Positions 26,078-36,796 of a DNA stretch of 64,000 bases are shown here, piece by piece; position 1 is the stretch's first letter, and every line of letters starts with the position of its first letter. Below the pieces are notes generated by a model, which worked only from the letters and a program-made list of their open reading frames with translations, made no database searches and was not told the origin of the DNA. The translations under genes and the position numbers were made by a program. The stretch is from Streptomyces asiaticus (lineage in GTDB: Bacteria; Actinomycetota; Actinomycetes; Streptomycetales; Streptomycetaceae), in the NCBI RefSeq assembly GCF_018138715.1, contig NZ_JAGSHX010000006.1, positions 7,750,001 to 7,814,000 on the forward strand, given 5' to 3'.

Positions 26078-26527
26078 TCAGCCGAGCGCCGGGTCCGGTG
26101 GCTCGATGTGAACGAGTTCCGGGGTGTCCGTGCTGCAGTAGACGAGGCCGTCGTGGTCCACGTCGCACGGCGTGACCGTTCCGTCGTCGTACACGAGCCA
26201 GGCGAGCACCGGACGGCGTTCGAAGCCATCGGCGCCGGGGGCGCCATCGGGCGGTGCGTCGAGGCGGTAGCAGATCGTCCACCCCATCCCGGGTAGAGCG
26301 CCGACCACCTGCGGCCGTCGTTCGTACGTCAGGAAACCCGGATGGCGGTCAGCACGGACGACGCGGCCCTTGTCCCCTTGGGCCGCGCCGCCCGTGTCGC
26401 ATATGTAGCCGACGAGTTCCTCGTCCTCGCGTCGCCACTCCACGATGTCGCATGTCTCGACGCATCCGTTTCCGCGATCGACGAGTGCGGCCCATCGCTG
26501 GCCTGAGGCGGGACACGAGGCTTCCAC
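26078..26527 (-). CDS. Hypothetical protein
   Basis: The 149-aa soluble protein matches no family I recognise. It contains six cysteines spread over the length and many acidic residues, ends VHIEPPDPALG, and has no signal peptide. GTG 26527 is supported by AAAGGGG 5 bp upstream. It lies 60 bp upstream in coordinates of the AbrB-type gene on the same strand and may share its transcript. Confidence 0.6.
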   Translation of the reverse strand: MEASCPASGQRWAALVDRGNGCVETCDIVEWRREDEELVGYICDTGGAAQGDKGRVVRADRHPGFLTYERRPQVVGALPGMGWTICYRLDAPPDGAPGADGFERRPVLAWLVYDDGTVTPCDVDHDGLVYCSTDTPELVHIEPPDPALG

Positions 26528-26587
26528 GGGAACCCCTTTCGACGGCTGGGCGGTCGGTCAGTCGGTGGTGGTCAGCCGGTCAATCGG

Positions 26588-27805
26588 TCAGGTCCGCGCC
26601 ATGTCCCCACCCACGCGGGACGGCGGTTGCGGTCGGCTCGCGGCCAACTGGCGGATGATCAGCGGGGTCACCAGGACGACCACCAGCAAGCGCAGACTCT
26701 GGACGGTGGAGACCAGGGCCACGTCCGCATGGGAGGAGACGGCCGTGGCGAGGACCGCGTTGATCCCTCCGGGTGTCGTGGCGAGATAGGCGTCGGTGAA
26801 CGGTGTGCCGGTCAGGCCGGCGAAGACCCACGCCAGCCCGGCGCAGCCGAGGCAGACGACCGTCATGCAGACCAGGATCGGCGGCAGCAGGCGCCGCATG
26901 CTGCGGAGCGTCTGGCGGGTGAAACGTACGCCGACGTCCAGGCCGACGAGGACGAAGACGAAGTTCTGCAGCACGCCCACGGGCGCGAAGCCGGGCATGG
27001 CGCCGCTGAGAGTGGCGACGAGGGCGACCAGCATGGGGCCGATCAGCATGGGTGTGGGCAGTCGCAGCCGTCGGCCGGCCCAGGAGCCGGCGGCGCAGAC
27101 GGCCGCGAGGGCGAGCAGGCCGCTGAGCTGGTCCGCCCCCGCCACGAGGTGCGTGAGGCCGGTTCCGGCGGTCCCGCCCCCGCCTGGGTGGCCCGATGCG
27201 GCCGATGGCCGGCCGGAGGTCATCCAGTGGGCGGCCAGCGGGGCGGTGGTGGCGACGAGGCCGACGCGCAGGTACTGGGTGAAAGCGACGAGCCGTACGT
27301 CGGCGTTCAGCTCGTCGGCGCAGGTGACGATCGCGGCGGAACCGCCGGGCACCATGCCGAGGACGGCGCTGGGCCGGCTGATGCGGCCACGGCGGGCCAG
27401 AAGCCAGGCGACCCCGACGCTCAGCGCGATGGTGGCCGCGGTGACCACGGTCATGGGCAGCGCGACGGGGGCGGCGGAGACGAGGGCGGCCGGGGTGAGA
27501 TAGCTGCCCATGAGAGCGCCGACCAGCGCCTGTGAGGCGCGGCCCGCCGGCGCCGGCAGCCGGTCGCGGACCACCCCGCACAGCGCCAGGGCGGCGCCGA
27601 CCAGCAGCGAGGCCAGGAGGTAGGGGGCGGGAACGCCGAAGGCGGAGGCCGTGAGACCCGCCGCGTAACCCCCGGCGATGATCAGGACCCAGCGTCCGAC
27701 GGGAGCCGTGCGGGAGACGCGGAGCTCGGAGACTTGCGGGGCGGGCTTCGGCGCGGTGCTGGGCGAGCGCTCATGCGTTCGCTGCGGCGCGGAAGTCGGA
27801 GCCAC
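26588..27805 (-). CDS. AbrB-family membrane protein
   Basis: The polytopic protein of about 405 aa has the duplicated AbrB/COG3180 pattern: GGYAAGLTASAFGVPAPYLL in the first half and RRLRLPTPMLIGPMLVALVA in the second, with MVPGGSAAIV and TTPGGINAVLAT loops. Members are proposed transporters or regulators of ammonia monooxygenase; the function here is unknown. GTG 27805 follows AAAGGCG. Five CTGAG sites lie upstream at 27904-27950 and read as CTCAG toward this gene. Confidence 0.75.
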   Translation of the reverse strand: MAPTSAPQRTHERSPSTAPKPAPQVSELRVSRTAPVGRWVLIIAGGYAAGLTASAFGVPAPYLLASLLVGAALALCGVVRDRLPAPAGRASQALVGALMGSYLTPAALVSAAPVALPMTVVTAATIALSVGVAWLLARRGRISRPSAVLGMVPGGSAAIVTCADELNADVRLVAFTQYLRVGLVATTAPLAAHWMTSGRPSAASGHPGGGGTAGTGLTHLVAGADQLSGLLALAAVCAAGSWAGRRLRLPTPMLIGPMLVALVATLSGAMPGFAPVGVLQNFVFVLVGLDVGVRFTRQTLRSMRRLLPPILVCMTVVCLGCAGLAWVFAGLTGTPFTDAYLATTPGGINAVLATAVSSHADVALVSTVQSLRLLVVVLVTPLIIRQLAASRPQPPSRVGGDMART

Positions 27806-27903
27806 GTTGACGCCTTTCGTCGGTTGACGGCATGTCCGTTGAACTCGACGCCTGCGGTGTAAGCAGGCACTTTCCACTGTGCCGTGTACGGCCTGTGCGG
27901 GCA

Positions 27904-27950
27904 CTGAGAACGCTGAGTGAGCGCTGAGGAGACCCTGAGAGCCGGCTGAG
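27904..27950 (-). promoter_or_regulatory. Five phased CTCAG sites
   Basis: CTGAG starts at 27904, 27913, 27924, 27935 and 27946, so the last four have exact 11-bp period. Read on the minus strand they are CTCAG, the orientation seen before other genes in the window. They lie between the AbrB gene and the regulator at 28043 and could act on either; TAGACT (27980-27985) is a likely -10 for the regulator. Confidence 0.65.
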
Positions 27951-28042
27951 AGCGTGCGGCCGACCAGGGCGTCGGCCCCTAGACTCGCAAGCGAGGATCA
28001 GCCTTCCGGCGGATCCGACCGGTCGGCCACGAGGTGATGCGC

Positions 28043-28720
28043 ATGCGGGTGCTGGTGGTCGAGGACGAGCAGAACATCGCCGCCGCGGTGGGCCGTGGGC
28101 TGCGCGCCGAGGGGTTCGGCGTCGACATCGCCGAGGACGGTGAGAAGGCCCTGCGTCTGGTCAGGCACCACGACTACGCCGTGATCGTGCTCGACCTGAT
28201 GCTTCCGGGGCGTAACGGCTACGACGTCTGCCGCACGCTGCGCGCCGCGGAGATCGCTACTCCCGTGCTGATCCTGACGGCCAAGGACGGGGAGTACGAC
28301 GAGGCGGACGCCCTCGATCTGGGTGCCGACGACTATCTGACCAAGCCCTTCTCCTTCGTGGTGCTGCTGGCCCGGATCCGCGCGCTGCTGCGCCGCAGCG
28401 CCCCGCAGCGGCCGCCGGTCCTCCGTGCGGGTGATCTCTGGCTGGACCCGGCCGCCCACCGGTGCGGCCGTGGCGAGGAGACCCTCGACCTGACGCCGCG
28501 CGAGTTCGGGCTGCTGGAGTTCCTGTTGCGCCACCCCGACACCGTGGTGAGCAAGACGGACCTGCTCGCTCAGGTCTGGGACGCGTGGTTCGAAGGCGAC
28601 CCGAACATCGTCGAAGTCTACGTCGGCTACCTCCGGCGCAAGATCGACACCCCGTACGGCCGGTCCGCCATCGAGACCGTGCGCGGCGTCGGTTACCGGC
28701 TGGACCGGAAGGGCGGCTGA
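28043..28720 (+). CDS. OmpR-type response regulator
   Basis: This is a 225-aa receiver plus winged-helix regulator. Acidic pocket VVEDE at 5-9, phosphoacceptor Asp51 (VLDLMLPGRNGYD), Lys in YLTKPF, and the C-terminal LTPREFGLLEFLLRHP and VEVYVGYLRRKID helices are intact. GAGGTG lies 6 bp before ATG 28043. The kinase gene follows directly. It closely resembles the regulators at 36797 and 47168 (shared LTAKDGEYDEADxLDxGADD), so the three are paralogues. Confidence 0.9.
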   Translation: MRVLVVEDEQNIAAAVGRGLRAEGFGVDIAEDGEKALRLVRHHDYAVIVLDLMLPGRNGYDVCRTLRAAEIATPVLILTAKDGEYDEADALDLGADDYLTKPFSFVVLLARIRALLRRSAPQRPPVLRAGDLWLDPAAHRCGRGEETLDLTPREFGLLEFLLRHPDTVVSKTDLLAQVWDAWFEGDPNIVEVYVGYLRRKIDTPYGRSAIETVRGVGYRLDRKGG

Positions 28721-30217
28721 GTGTCCTGGCTCCGTCTCGCCGACCGCCTGGTCTTCGCCCGGGCGCGACGGCTGACGAGAAGGCTGAGCCTGCGTACGCG
28801 GGTCACCATGTGGGCCACGACGGTCGTCGCCATCGCAACGGTCGCGGCTGGTCTCGGGCTGCTGCTCGGCCTCAAGTATTCGATGTGGCGCGATCTGGAC
28901 ACCACAGGGCGTCAGCGGCTGTCCGACGTCTCGGCTCTCATCAGGCACGACCAGTTGCATACCCTCATACCGTCCAACGGGGGGGACGCCGACGTGGTCG
29001 AGGTGCTGGACGCCTCGGGGAAGGTACGGGCCAGTTCCGATTACGACACGGGCCCGGGCAGCCCCAGCGGGTTTCCGAACCCCCTTCCCCCGCAGGTCGT
29101 CGCGGGCCGTGCCACGACCCTCCACGACCTCAAGATCGGCGACGGAGGGGACTTCCGCGTACTGGCCCGGCCAACCCGCGTGGGGGACCGGCCCGCCACC
29201 ATCGTCGTGGCGGTGTCCTTGGCCCAGGCCGAGCACACCCTGTCCAGTCTGACCACCGGCCTGGTGATCGGTGTCCCGGCGCTGACGGCGCTGGTGGCGT
29301 GGACGATCTCGCTCACCGCCGGCCGCACTCTGCGCCCGGTGGAAACCCTGCGCGGCCAGGCCGCGGACATCACCGCGACCGATCTGCACCGTCGCCTGGA
29401 CCTGCCCGATTGTCAGGACGAGATCCACGCGTTGGGCGTCACCCTCAACGACATGCTCGCCCGCCTCGACGAGGCGTCCGTCGCGCAACGGCGCTTCGTC
29501 GCCGACGCCGCGCATGAACTGCGGAGTCCGCTGGCCGCGCTGCGCGCCCAGCTGGAGGTCATGTCCCGTTACCCCGACCCGGACCGTGACCCGCAGGTGG
29601 CCGCCGCCCTGCTGGAAGACGCGGAGCGGCTGCACGACCTCGTCGAGGGCCTCCTCGCGCTGGCCCGCAGCGAGGATCCCGCCCGGCCGCGATCCCAGGC
29701 CGCGCGCGTCGTCGACCTGGATGAGGTGGTGCTGGCCGAGATCCGTCGGCAGCGCTCCCTGGCCCGGGCGGAGATCGATGCCCGGAGGGTCTCGGGCGGC
29801 CGCGTACGGGGTGATGCCGAGGCGCTGCGCTGTGTCGTGCGCAATCTCCTGGACAACGCCCGTCGCCATGCCGAACGGCACGTCCGCGTGGCCCTGGGCG
29901 AGAGCGGCGGCACCGTGGAACTCACCGTCAGCGATGACGGATCGGGTATCCCGGCCGCGGATCGGACCCGGGTCTTCCAGCGTTTCACCCGTCTCGACGA
30001 GGCGCGCTCCCGCGAGGCCGGCGGCTCGGGCCTCGGCCTCGCCATCGTCGGCAAGGTCGTCACCGCCCACGGCGGCGTCGCCTACGCCGACCAGGACCCC
30101 GCCCCGGACGACGGCGGCCTCGGCGGAGCCCGCCTGGTGGTTCGTCTGCCCGCCGTGCCGTCGCCGGACTCGTCCGTCGATCCGCCGCCCGCCCCGGACG
30201 GCCCCAAACCGGTCTGA
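28721..30217 (+). CDS. Sensor histidine kinase
   Basis: The 498-aa membrane kinase has two membrane helices (about 33-52 and 180-200) enclosing an extracellular sensor, then a HAMP (to about 250). The dimerisation box has His265 (DAAHELRSPLAAL), followed by N box NLLDNARRHAE and glycine boxes DDGSGIPAAD and GGSGLGLAIV. A Pro/Asp tail ends the protein. GTG 28721 follows the regulator stop without a gap. The signal is unknown. Confidence 0.9.
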   Translation: MSWLRLADRLVFARARRLTRRLSLRTRVTMWATTVVAIATVAAGLGLLLGLKYSMWRDLDTTGRQRLSDVSALIRHDQLHTLIPSNGGDADVVEVLDASGKVRASSDYDTGPGSPSGFPNPLPPQVVAGRATTLHDLKIGDGGDFRVLARPTRVGDRPATIVVAVSLAQAEHTLSSLTTGLVIGVPALTALVAWTISLTAGRTLRPVETLRGQAADITATDLHRRLDLPDCQDEIHALGVTLNDMLARLDEASVAQRRFVADAAHELRSPLAALRAQLEVMSRYPDPDRDPQVAAALLEDAERLHDLVEGLLALARSEDPARPRSQAARVVDLDEVVLAEIRRQRSLARAEIDARRVSGGRVRGDAEALRCVVRNLLDNARRHAERHVRVALGESGGTVELTVSDDGSGIPAADRTRVFQRFTRLDEARSREAGGSGLGLAIVGKVVTAHGGVAYADQDPAPDDGGLGGARLVVRLPAVPSPDSSVDPPPAPDGPKPV

Positions 30218-30219
30218 CC

Positions 30220-31284
<1,065 letters not shown>

Positions 31285-31580
31285 AGAGAGCAGGCCGTCA
31301 CGCGGCGATGCCGAGCTCTTTGCGGGCCCGGTGGATGAACTCGCGGACGGCCGGCTCGGGTCGCCAGGGGGCGAGGGGTGGCGCGATGGTGTCGAGTACT
31401 CCTGCACAGGATCCATGCGACGGATGGTGGACCCCCGCGAGCCTCCGCTGCTGCGGCTCGGCCGGTCGCGCCGGACCGTCGCGGCTTGGCAGGGCACGGG
31501 CGTGCGGCACCAACGCCCCTCACGACCGTCAGGCGGCTGACCAGGGCAGATGGAGAATCTGGACGCGAGTATCTAGGGTC
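31285..31580. other. Intergenic with a short gene tail
   Basis: A minus-strand frame ends APWRPEPAVREFIHRARKEL before its stop at 31298, like the tail of a LysR-type regulator, but nothing upstream supports a gene. TATCTA (31570-31575) is a possible -10 for the next regulator, whose GTG would then be nearly leaderless. Confidence 0.3.
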
Positions 31581-31585
31581 AGCAC

Positions 31586-32239
31586 GTGGCTTTCATCATG
31601 GTGTGCGAAGACGACGCGGCGGTCCGTGGCGTCCTCAAGCGCGCCCTGGAGTACGACGGCCACACCGTCTCGGTCGCCGCCACGGCCGACAGCCTGCTGC
31701 GGCAGCTCGCACCGGCGCCCCATCTGGTCGTACTGGATCTCGGGCTCCCGGACGCCGACGGCCGCGACGTCTGCCTGGCCCTTCGGGCTCGCGGTGTCGA
31801 CGTGCCGGTGTTGATGCTCACCGCGTTGGACGGCCTGCATCACAAGGTGGGCGGCTTCGAGGCCGGCGCCGACGACTACATGACCAAACCCTTCGACATC
31901 CCGGAACTGCTGGTCCGGGTCCGAGCCCTCCTGCGCCGGGTCACCGTGGCGTCCGCACCGCGCGAGGTCGTCCTCGATCCGGCGAAGCACGTGGTGACCT
32001 ACGGCTCGGTGAGCGAGAGCCTGACCCCGACCGAGTTCCGGCTGCTGGGCCGCCTGATCGCCTCGCAGGGCGACGCGGTACGCCGCCACGCCCTCATCGC
32101 CGCTGGCTGGCCGCACGGGGCGCAGGTCAGCGAGAACACCCTCGACTCCTATGTGCGCCGACTGCGGGCCAAGCTCGGTCCGCTGGGTGTGGCCGAGCGT
32201 CTGGTGACCGTCCGCGGCGTGGGCTACCGATGGCAGTGA
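31586..32239 (+). CDS. OmpR-type response regulator
   Basis: The 217-aa regulator has Asp51 in VLDLGLPDADGRD, Lys in YMTKPF, and the winged-helix sequences LTPTEFRLLGRLI and ENTLDSYVRRLRAKLGP. GTG 31586 has no ribosome site and sits just after a -10-like TATCTA. It overlaps the kinase gene by 10 bp. It is the intact paralogue of the frameshifted regulator at 17342-18003; both stand beside COG4705 genes, which suggests they control those genes through TCAG repeats. Confidence 0.88.
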   Translation: MAFIMVCEDDAAVRGVLKRALEYDGHTVSVAATADSLLRQLAPAPHLVVLDLGLPDADGRDVCLALRARGVDVPVLMLTALDGLHHKVGGFEAGADDYMTKPFDIPELLVRVRALLRRVTVASAPREVVLDPAKHVVTYGSVSESLTPTEFRLLGRLIASQGDAVRRHALIAAGWPHGAQVSENTLDSYVRRLRAKLGPLGVAERLVTVRGVGYRWQ

Positions 32240-33498
32240 CGGGATTCCGCAGAAGAGTCGTCGCGCTCACTGTGCTGATCGCCACCGCCGTGGTCGCGGT
32301 CCTGGTCGTGGTCTCGCACGTGCTGCTGAGCCGGGTGACGGACGCCGACGCGCACGATCTGGCCCGGACCCGCGCCGAGGCCGTCGCGGCGAACGTCACC
32401 GCCAAGGGCGGCCGTGTCGTACTGACGGAGAACAGCAGCGAGGCGCTGGACGAGGTCGCCTGGGTGTATGCCGACGGCCGCCTGATCGACGGGAACGTAC
32501 CAGCAAGCGTGGTCGACCGCGTCGAAGAGCTGGCGGACTCGGGGCGATCGCAGACCGCGACGGTGGGCGACTACCTCCTGTACGCGCGGCTGGTGCCGAT
32601 CGACGGCCACCACGTCATGGTGGTTGTCCGGGTGGACCTCACGCCCTACGAGACATCCGAGCAGCGCAGTCTGACCTTGTCGTTGATCCTGGGCGGCCTC
32701 ACGATCCTCCTCGCCGGCGGTGTCGCGCACCTCGTGGTGCACCGCGCGTTGCGGGTCGTGCATGAGATGGCCGCCCTCGCCGACGACTGGGGCCATCACG
32801 AACCCGGGCGCCGTTTCAACCTCGGAGTCCCCCGTGACGAGTTCGGGGAACTGGGACAGACCCTGGACCGCCTCCTGGAGCGCGTCGACAACGCGTTGGC
32901 GGATGAGCGCCGGCTCACCGATGAAATCGCCCACGAACTGCGGACCCCGCTCACGGTCCTGCGGGCCGAGGCGCAACTGGCCCAGCTGTCCGGCGAGCCG
33001 GTGCCGCCGGAGGCGGTGCTGAGCGAGGTCGACCGCCTCGATACGGCGATCACGACGATTCTGCGCGCCGCGCGCGCACGGACCGACGACGAGGCCCGGT
33101 GCGATCTGCGCTCCGCCGCGCGGCAGGCGATCGGCTCCCGCGCGGTCGAGGTCGCCTTCCCGGCGAAAGTCGAGGTGGCCGTGGCGCCCGACGTCGCCGT
33201 CTCGCTTCTGTCACCCCTGCTGGAGAACGGCCTGCGGCACGCGAAGTCCCGTGTGTGGATCACCGCGCGCAACCAGGGCGAGGCCGTCGTGGTCGATGTC
33301 CTGGACGACGGCCCCGGATTCGATCCCGCGGACGTCAACCGGGTCTTCGAAGCGGGTGTGACCGGCGGCGACGGGTACGGGCTGGGGCTGCCGGTGGTCC
33401 GGCGCATCGCCGCCTCGGCCGGTGTGGAGGTCCGCGCGATCGCGGACAATCGCGGTCATGTCGAGGTGACACTCCCGGCCGCGCGCGCGGCCACGTAG
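32230..33498 (+). CDS. Sensor histidine kinase
   Basis: This is a 422-aa kinase with membrane helices near 12-32 and 150-170, a short extracellular sensor, HAMP, phosphorylation box with His235 (DEIAHELRTPLTVL), and a compact ATPase (LLENGLRHA, DVLDDGPGFDPAD, GDGYGLGLPVV). ATG 32230 lies within the regulator's end; GTG 32236 is also possible. It ends 38 bp before the third COG4705 gene, and that gene's TCAG sites overlap the last kinase codons. Confidence 0.88.
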   Translation: MAVTGFRRRVVALTVLIATAVVAVLVVVSHVLLSRVTDADAHDLARTRAEAVAANVTAKGGRVVLTENSSEALDEVAWVYADGRLIDGNVPASVVDRVEELADSGRSQTATVGDYLLYARLVPIDGHHVMVVVRVDLTPYETSEQRSLTLSLILGGLTILLAGGVAHLVVHRALRVVHEMAALADDWGHHEPGRRFNLGVPRDEFGELGQTLDRLLERVDNALADERRLTDEIAHELRTPLTVLRAEAQLAQLSGEPVPPEAVLSEVDRLDTAITTILRAARARTDDEARCDLRSAARQAIGSRAVEVAFPAKVEVAVAPDVAVSLLSPLLENGLRHAKSRVWITARNQGEAVVVDVLDDGPGFDPADVNRVFEAGVTGGDGYGLGLPVVRRIAASAGVEVRAIADNRGHVEVTLPAARAAT

Positions 33499-33529
33499 TC
33501 AGGTTGCTTGCAGGTTCCCCCCGTAAACC
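33495..33529 (+). promoter_or_regulatory. TCAG direct repeats with promoter
   Basis: TCAGG at 33499 and GCAGG at 33510 are 11 bp apart. TAAACC (33524-33529) follows after 10 bases as a weak -10. The ATG at 33537 is then leaderless. The first site overlaps the kinase stop codon. Confidence 0.5.
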
Positions 33530-33536
33530 TTCCTGC

Positions 33537-34808
33537 ATGACAACGACAACGGAAGCACGCACGCGCGGCGGGCACCTCATGCTCAACAAGGTCCCCGAGG
33601 TCACCATCTGGTTCTGGGTGATCAAGATCCTGTGCACCACCGTGGGTGAGAGCTTCGCCGACTGGATCAACATGAAGCTGGGCGTCGGCCTGGTGAACAC
33701 GGCCTGGATCTTCACCGCGGTATTCGTGGTGGTCCTGGCCATCCAGCTGCGGCTCAAGCGGTACGTCCCGTTCCCCTACTGGCTGACCGTGGTCGTTGTC
33801 AGTGTCACGGGCACCCTGTACACGGACATCCTCACCGACCAGCTCAACGTGCCGCTGTGGATCAGCTCCGCCGTGTTCTCGGTCCTTCTCGCCGTGGTCT
33901 TCGGCGTGTGGTGGCTGCGCGAGCGCACCCTCTCGATCCACTCGGTCACGACGCTGCCACGTGAGTCGTTCTACTGGCTCGCCGTTCTCGTCACCTTCGC
34001 ACTCGGCACCGCAACCGGCGACTGGACCCTCGAGCTCACCGGCTGGAGCCCGGGAGCCTCAGTACTGCTGCCGCTCGGCCTCATCGCGGCGATCACGGCG
34101 CTGTGGAAGTCCGGCGCGAACCCGGTGCTGTCCTTCTGGCTCGCCTACATCCTCACCCGCCCGCTGGGCGCCAACATCGGCGACTGGCTCGCCTCTCCGA
34201 AGGTCGCTCAGCCGGGCGAGCCGACCGGTCTCGCGCTGGGCACCTTCACCACCAGCCTGATCTTCCTCGGCCTCATCCTGGCGACGGTGGTCTACCTGAC
34301 GGTGACGCGCTCCGACGTGACCGAGACCTACGAGGCGGCCCACGCCGCACACGCCACCGGCGACCCGCGCAAGGAGCGCGTCGCGCTGGCCGGCTTCGGA
34401 CTGCTCGCCGTCGCGACCACGGGCCTGCTGGTCTGGGCCCACGGCCAGCCGCATGTCGGCCCGGCGCCGGAGGCCGACAACACCTCCGCCGTCCAGATGG
34501 CTCCCGGCCAGGCGGTGAAGAAGTTCCCGCCTGCCAAGGTCTCCGCGCTGCGGACCCTCGCCTCGACCTCGCTCAAGGACGCACGCTCGGGGAATGGGAA
34601 GGGCGCGCACGCGGCCGCCCAGTCGCTGCGTGACCTGTGGGACGCCGACCAGGCGTCGTTGCAGCCGCTGGACAACACCGGCTGGACCTCCATCGACGCT
34701 CAGATGGACCAGGTGCTCAAGACCTTCGGTATCGATCACTCGAACCCGCCGATGTCGCCTGCGCAGCAGGAGAAGGAACTGAACGCCCTCCTGACGGACA
34801 TGGGCTGA
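33537..34808 (+). CDS. COG4705 membrane protein C with C-terminal domain
   Basis: The 423-aa protein has the same duplicated membrane core as A and B (KVPEVTIWFWVIKILCTTVG, GESFADWI; AYILTRPLGANIGDWL). A ninth helix and a soluble domain of about 120 residues outside the core are present only in this copy. The extra domain (about 305-423) is Ala/Lys-rich and ends NALLTDMG; it is unassigned. The gene follows an intact regulator-kinase pair and has its own TCAG promoter. Function unknown. Confidence 0.75.
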   Translation: MTTTTEARTRGGHLMLNKVPEVTIWFWVIKILCTTVGESFADWINMKLGVGLVNTAWIFTAVFVVVLAIQLRLKRYVPFPYWLTVVVVSVTGTLYTDILTDQLNVPLWISSAVFSVLLAVVFGVWWLRERTLSIHSVTTLPRESFYWLAVLVTFALGTATGDWTLELTGWSPGASVLLPLGLIAAITALWKSGANPVLSFWLAYILTRPLGANIGDWLASPKVAQPGEPTGLALGTFTTSLIFLGLILATVVYLTVTRSDVTETYEAAHAAHATGDPRKERVALAGFGLLAVATTGLLVWAHGQPHVGPAPEADNTSAVQMAPGQAVKKFPPAKVSALRTLASTSLKDARSGNGKGAHAAAQSLRDLWDADQASLQPLDNTGWTSIDAQMDQVLKTFGIDHSNPPMSPAQQEKELNALLTDMG

Positions 34809-35165
34809 CAGACCGCACAGCACCCGGCCGGCCCGCCCGGCCGACGGGCTCAGTGTGCCGGGCTGCGCAGAGAACCGCGCCGCCTCGGCACACGCCAGCG
34901 AGCCGCGGACAGCGCAAGCGGCCGGGGCCGCCTGTGGCAGCCCGGCCGCGGCACCCTGAACGCCTACACCTGACACGACGCCGGATGGACCGTCCGCGCC
35001 CTCGGACGCCCCTGAGCCGCAGTTTTGTCGCCCGGCCCGTGCCGCCTCCGAAATCGGCGCACGCGGCGAGGGTCACGCCAGAGCCGCCGAACAGCGTCCG
35101 ACGATCACGGCACGGATGGCACACTGATGGGCCCAACTTGCCCATCGTGCCTGGGAGATCACCTG
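34809..35165. other. Intergenic stretch
   Basis: About 355 bp. A short hairpin, CGGCCGG and CCGGCCG around CCCGC near 34827, may terminate the COG4705 transcript. No gene seen. Confidence 0.35.
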
Positions 35166-35433
35166 ATGAACGCCACAGCCGCAGCCGGCGCTCAGGGAGC
35201 CGAAGATACTGAGGAACGTACCGGCGGCTGCCTGTGCGGCCGCATCCGCTTCACCACCCGGGGTCCGGCCGTCTTTCCCCACACCTGCGCCTGCGAACAT
35301 TGCCAGAAGCTCGGCGGCGCCCCTCGACGACACCAGCGGCACAGACCTTGTCCCCATTCACGCGTCCTTCCGCGACAACGCCGTGCACTGGCTGCCCCCG
35401 GTGCCGGAGACCGAGCGCAGCGCAGCCGGTTGA
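35166..35433 (+). pseudogene. GFA-domain protein with internal deletion
   Basis: The start (ATG 35166) gives GGCLCGRIRFTTRGPAVFPH then CACEHCQKLGG, the zinc-binding CxC and CxxC parts of the glutathione-dependent formaldehyde-activating (GFA) fold. The frame then jumps to LDDTSGTDLVPIHASFRDNA and ends ERSAAG. The central part with the third cysteine pair is missing, so the fold cannot form. Confidence 0.65.
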
Positions 35434-35783
35434 CCGCCCGTCCGCTGGTCGGCGACTTCACCGACACGCTCGGGGGATGCTCAACCAGGACGACTTCGGA
35501 AACGCGCTGGGCTACTTCCTGGAGGCATTTGGGCCGTCGACACCTGACGAGAAAAGGCGAACGACCACTCAGCTTTGAGAATAAGCGCTGCTTCGAAGGA
35601 TCTGGATGAGTGGAACGTCGGTATATCAGGCCAGCGCTGCGAGCCACTCGTATCGGGAACATGCTCGGGGACGGCAGCATTTCACCAATTTCGCCGAAGC
35701 GGCCTACATCGAGCTGGTGAACGAGGCACAGTCGACCTGACAGGAACTGCTCGTTCGAACCGATGGGTGGCCGTCTCACTCCG
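35434..35783. other. Intergenic stretch with short open frames
   Basis: About 350 bp. A 44-aa frame (ATG 35606 to 35740) ending AAYIELVNEAQST and a piece reading MLNQDDFGNALGYFLEAF near 35480 are unassigned and may be fragments. Confidence 0.3.
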
Positions 35784-36793
35784 TCAACAGCCACCACCGC
35801 ACGCCACCCCGCAGAGGAGGCACAAGAAGTGAACACATGAACTTGACAGGGAAACGTGGTGGTGGGCGTACCGGACGGCGTTGTCGAGCAGGTTGCGTAT
35901 GGCTCGGGACAGCGCGTCCGGGTCTCCGCGCACGCGTGCGGGGCGAACGCGGGCGCAGGCGACGGCCACACCGGGGCGGGAATGGGCGCAGCCGGGCCGA
36001 GAAGTCGGCGCGGGGATGCCGGGTGGCGGTCTCGATTTCCGCCCGCACGGCGGCCACCGGAGGCTGCGCAGTTCATGCGCGGCCTCCGCCACGAACTGCC
36101 GCTGCCGAGCGGTCGCTTCGTCGAGCCTGGCGAGCAGATCGCTGAGGGTGGTGCCGAGGCGCTGTATCTCATCCGTACGCGACGGCAGGTCGAGTCGCCG
36201 GTGCAGGTCGGTGGCGGTGATCTCGGCTGCTTGGCCGCGCAGCCGTTCCACCGGTCCCAGGGCACGGCCGGTGATGTGCCATCCGGCGGCGGCGATCAGG
36301 GCCGCAAGGACCGGGAGGCCGAAGGCCGGTTCAACGGTGAGCCGGGCGACGTTGTGTTCGACCGGGTCCGTGGCAAGGCCGACATACACGGTTTCAGGGG
36401 CATGGGCCGGCCCCGCCGACACGACACAGCGCCGGTTCTCCGGCTACGTTGGCGGACGCCGCGACCACACGGCCACGGCTGTCGATCACTCGGGCCGCGT
36501 CGTCGCCCGCGCCGGAGGCGGGGAGCGGTTGGACGGCCCGGCCCTTGTCCAGCGCGGCGGCGATGATCAGCGCGCGCTGGCGGGCGTTGTCAATCCAGGC
36601 TGTGGATGAGCGGGGCGTGTTGGCTGACCACAAGCAGGACAGCCGCCAGGGACAGGCCGAGCGCGGCGACGACGGTGGCGGCGACCGTCAGCCGTATCCG
36701 CAGGCTGAAGCCGTGCCCGCGGAAGAGCCGGTATCGCGGGACTGGTGCCGCCTCGGCTCTGCGGGATGCCGCGGACGCGGCAGTGTCCCGCAC
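35784..36793 (-). pseudogene. Decayed sensor histidine kinase (module copy 1)
   Basis: It aligns along most of its length with the intact kinase at 45686-47164. The N-terminal helix (FSLRIRLTVAATVVAALGLS) ends at a stop after LIHSLD. A second frame continues DNARQRALIIAAALDKGRAV. A third resumes APETVYVGLATDPVEH after a deletion and reaches EAAHELRS before shifting again. After another loss the N box NLLDNAVRYAHHH appears, then the gene is cut off before the glycine boxes. At least four lesions make it non-functional. The regulator upstream is intact. Confidence 0.85.
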
Positions 36794-36796
36794 AGT

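Noticed and set aside
31298..31513. Short minus-strand gene of 71 codons
   Set aside because: Only the last 20 or so residues look protein-like; the rest is low-complexity and start signals are missing.
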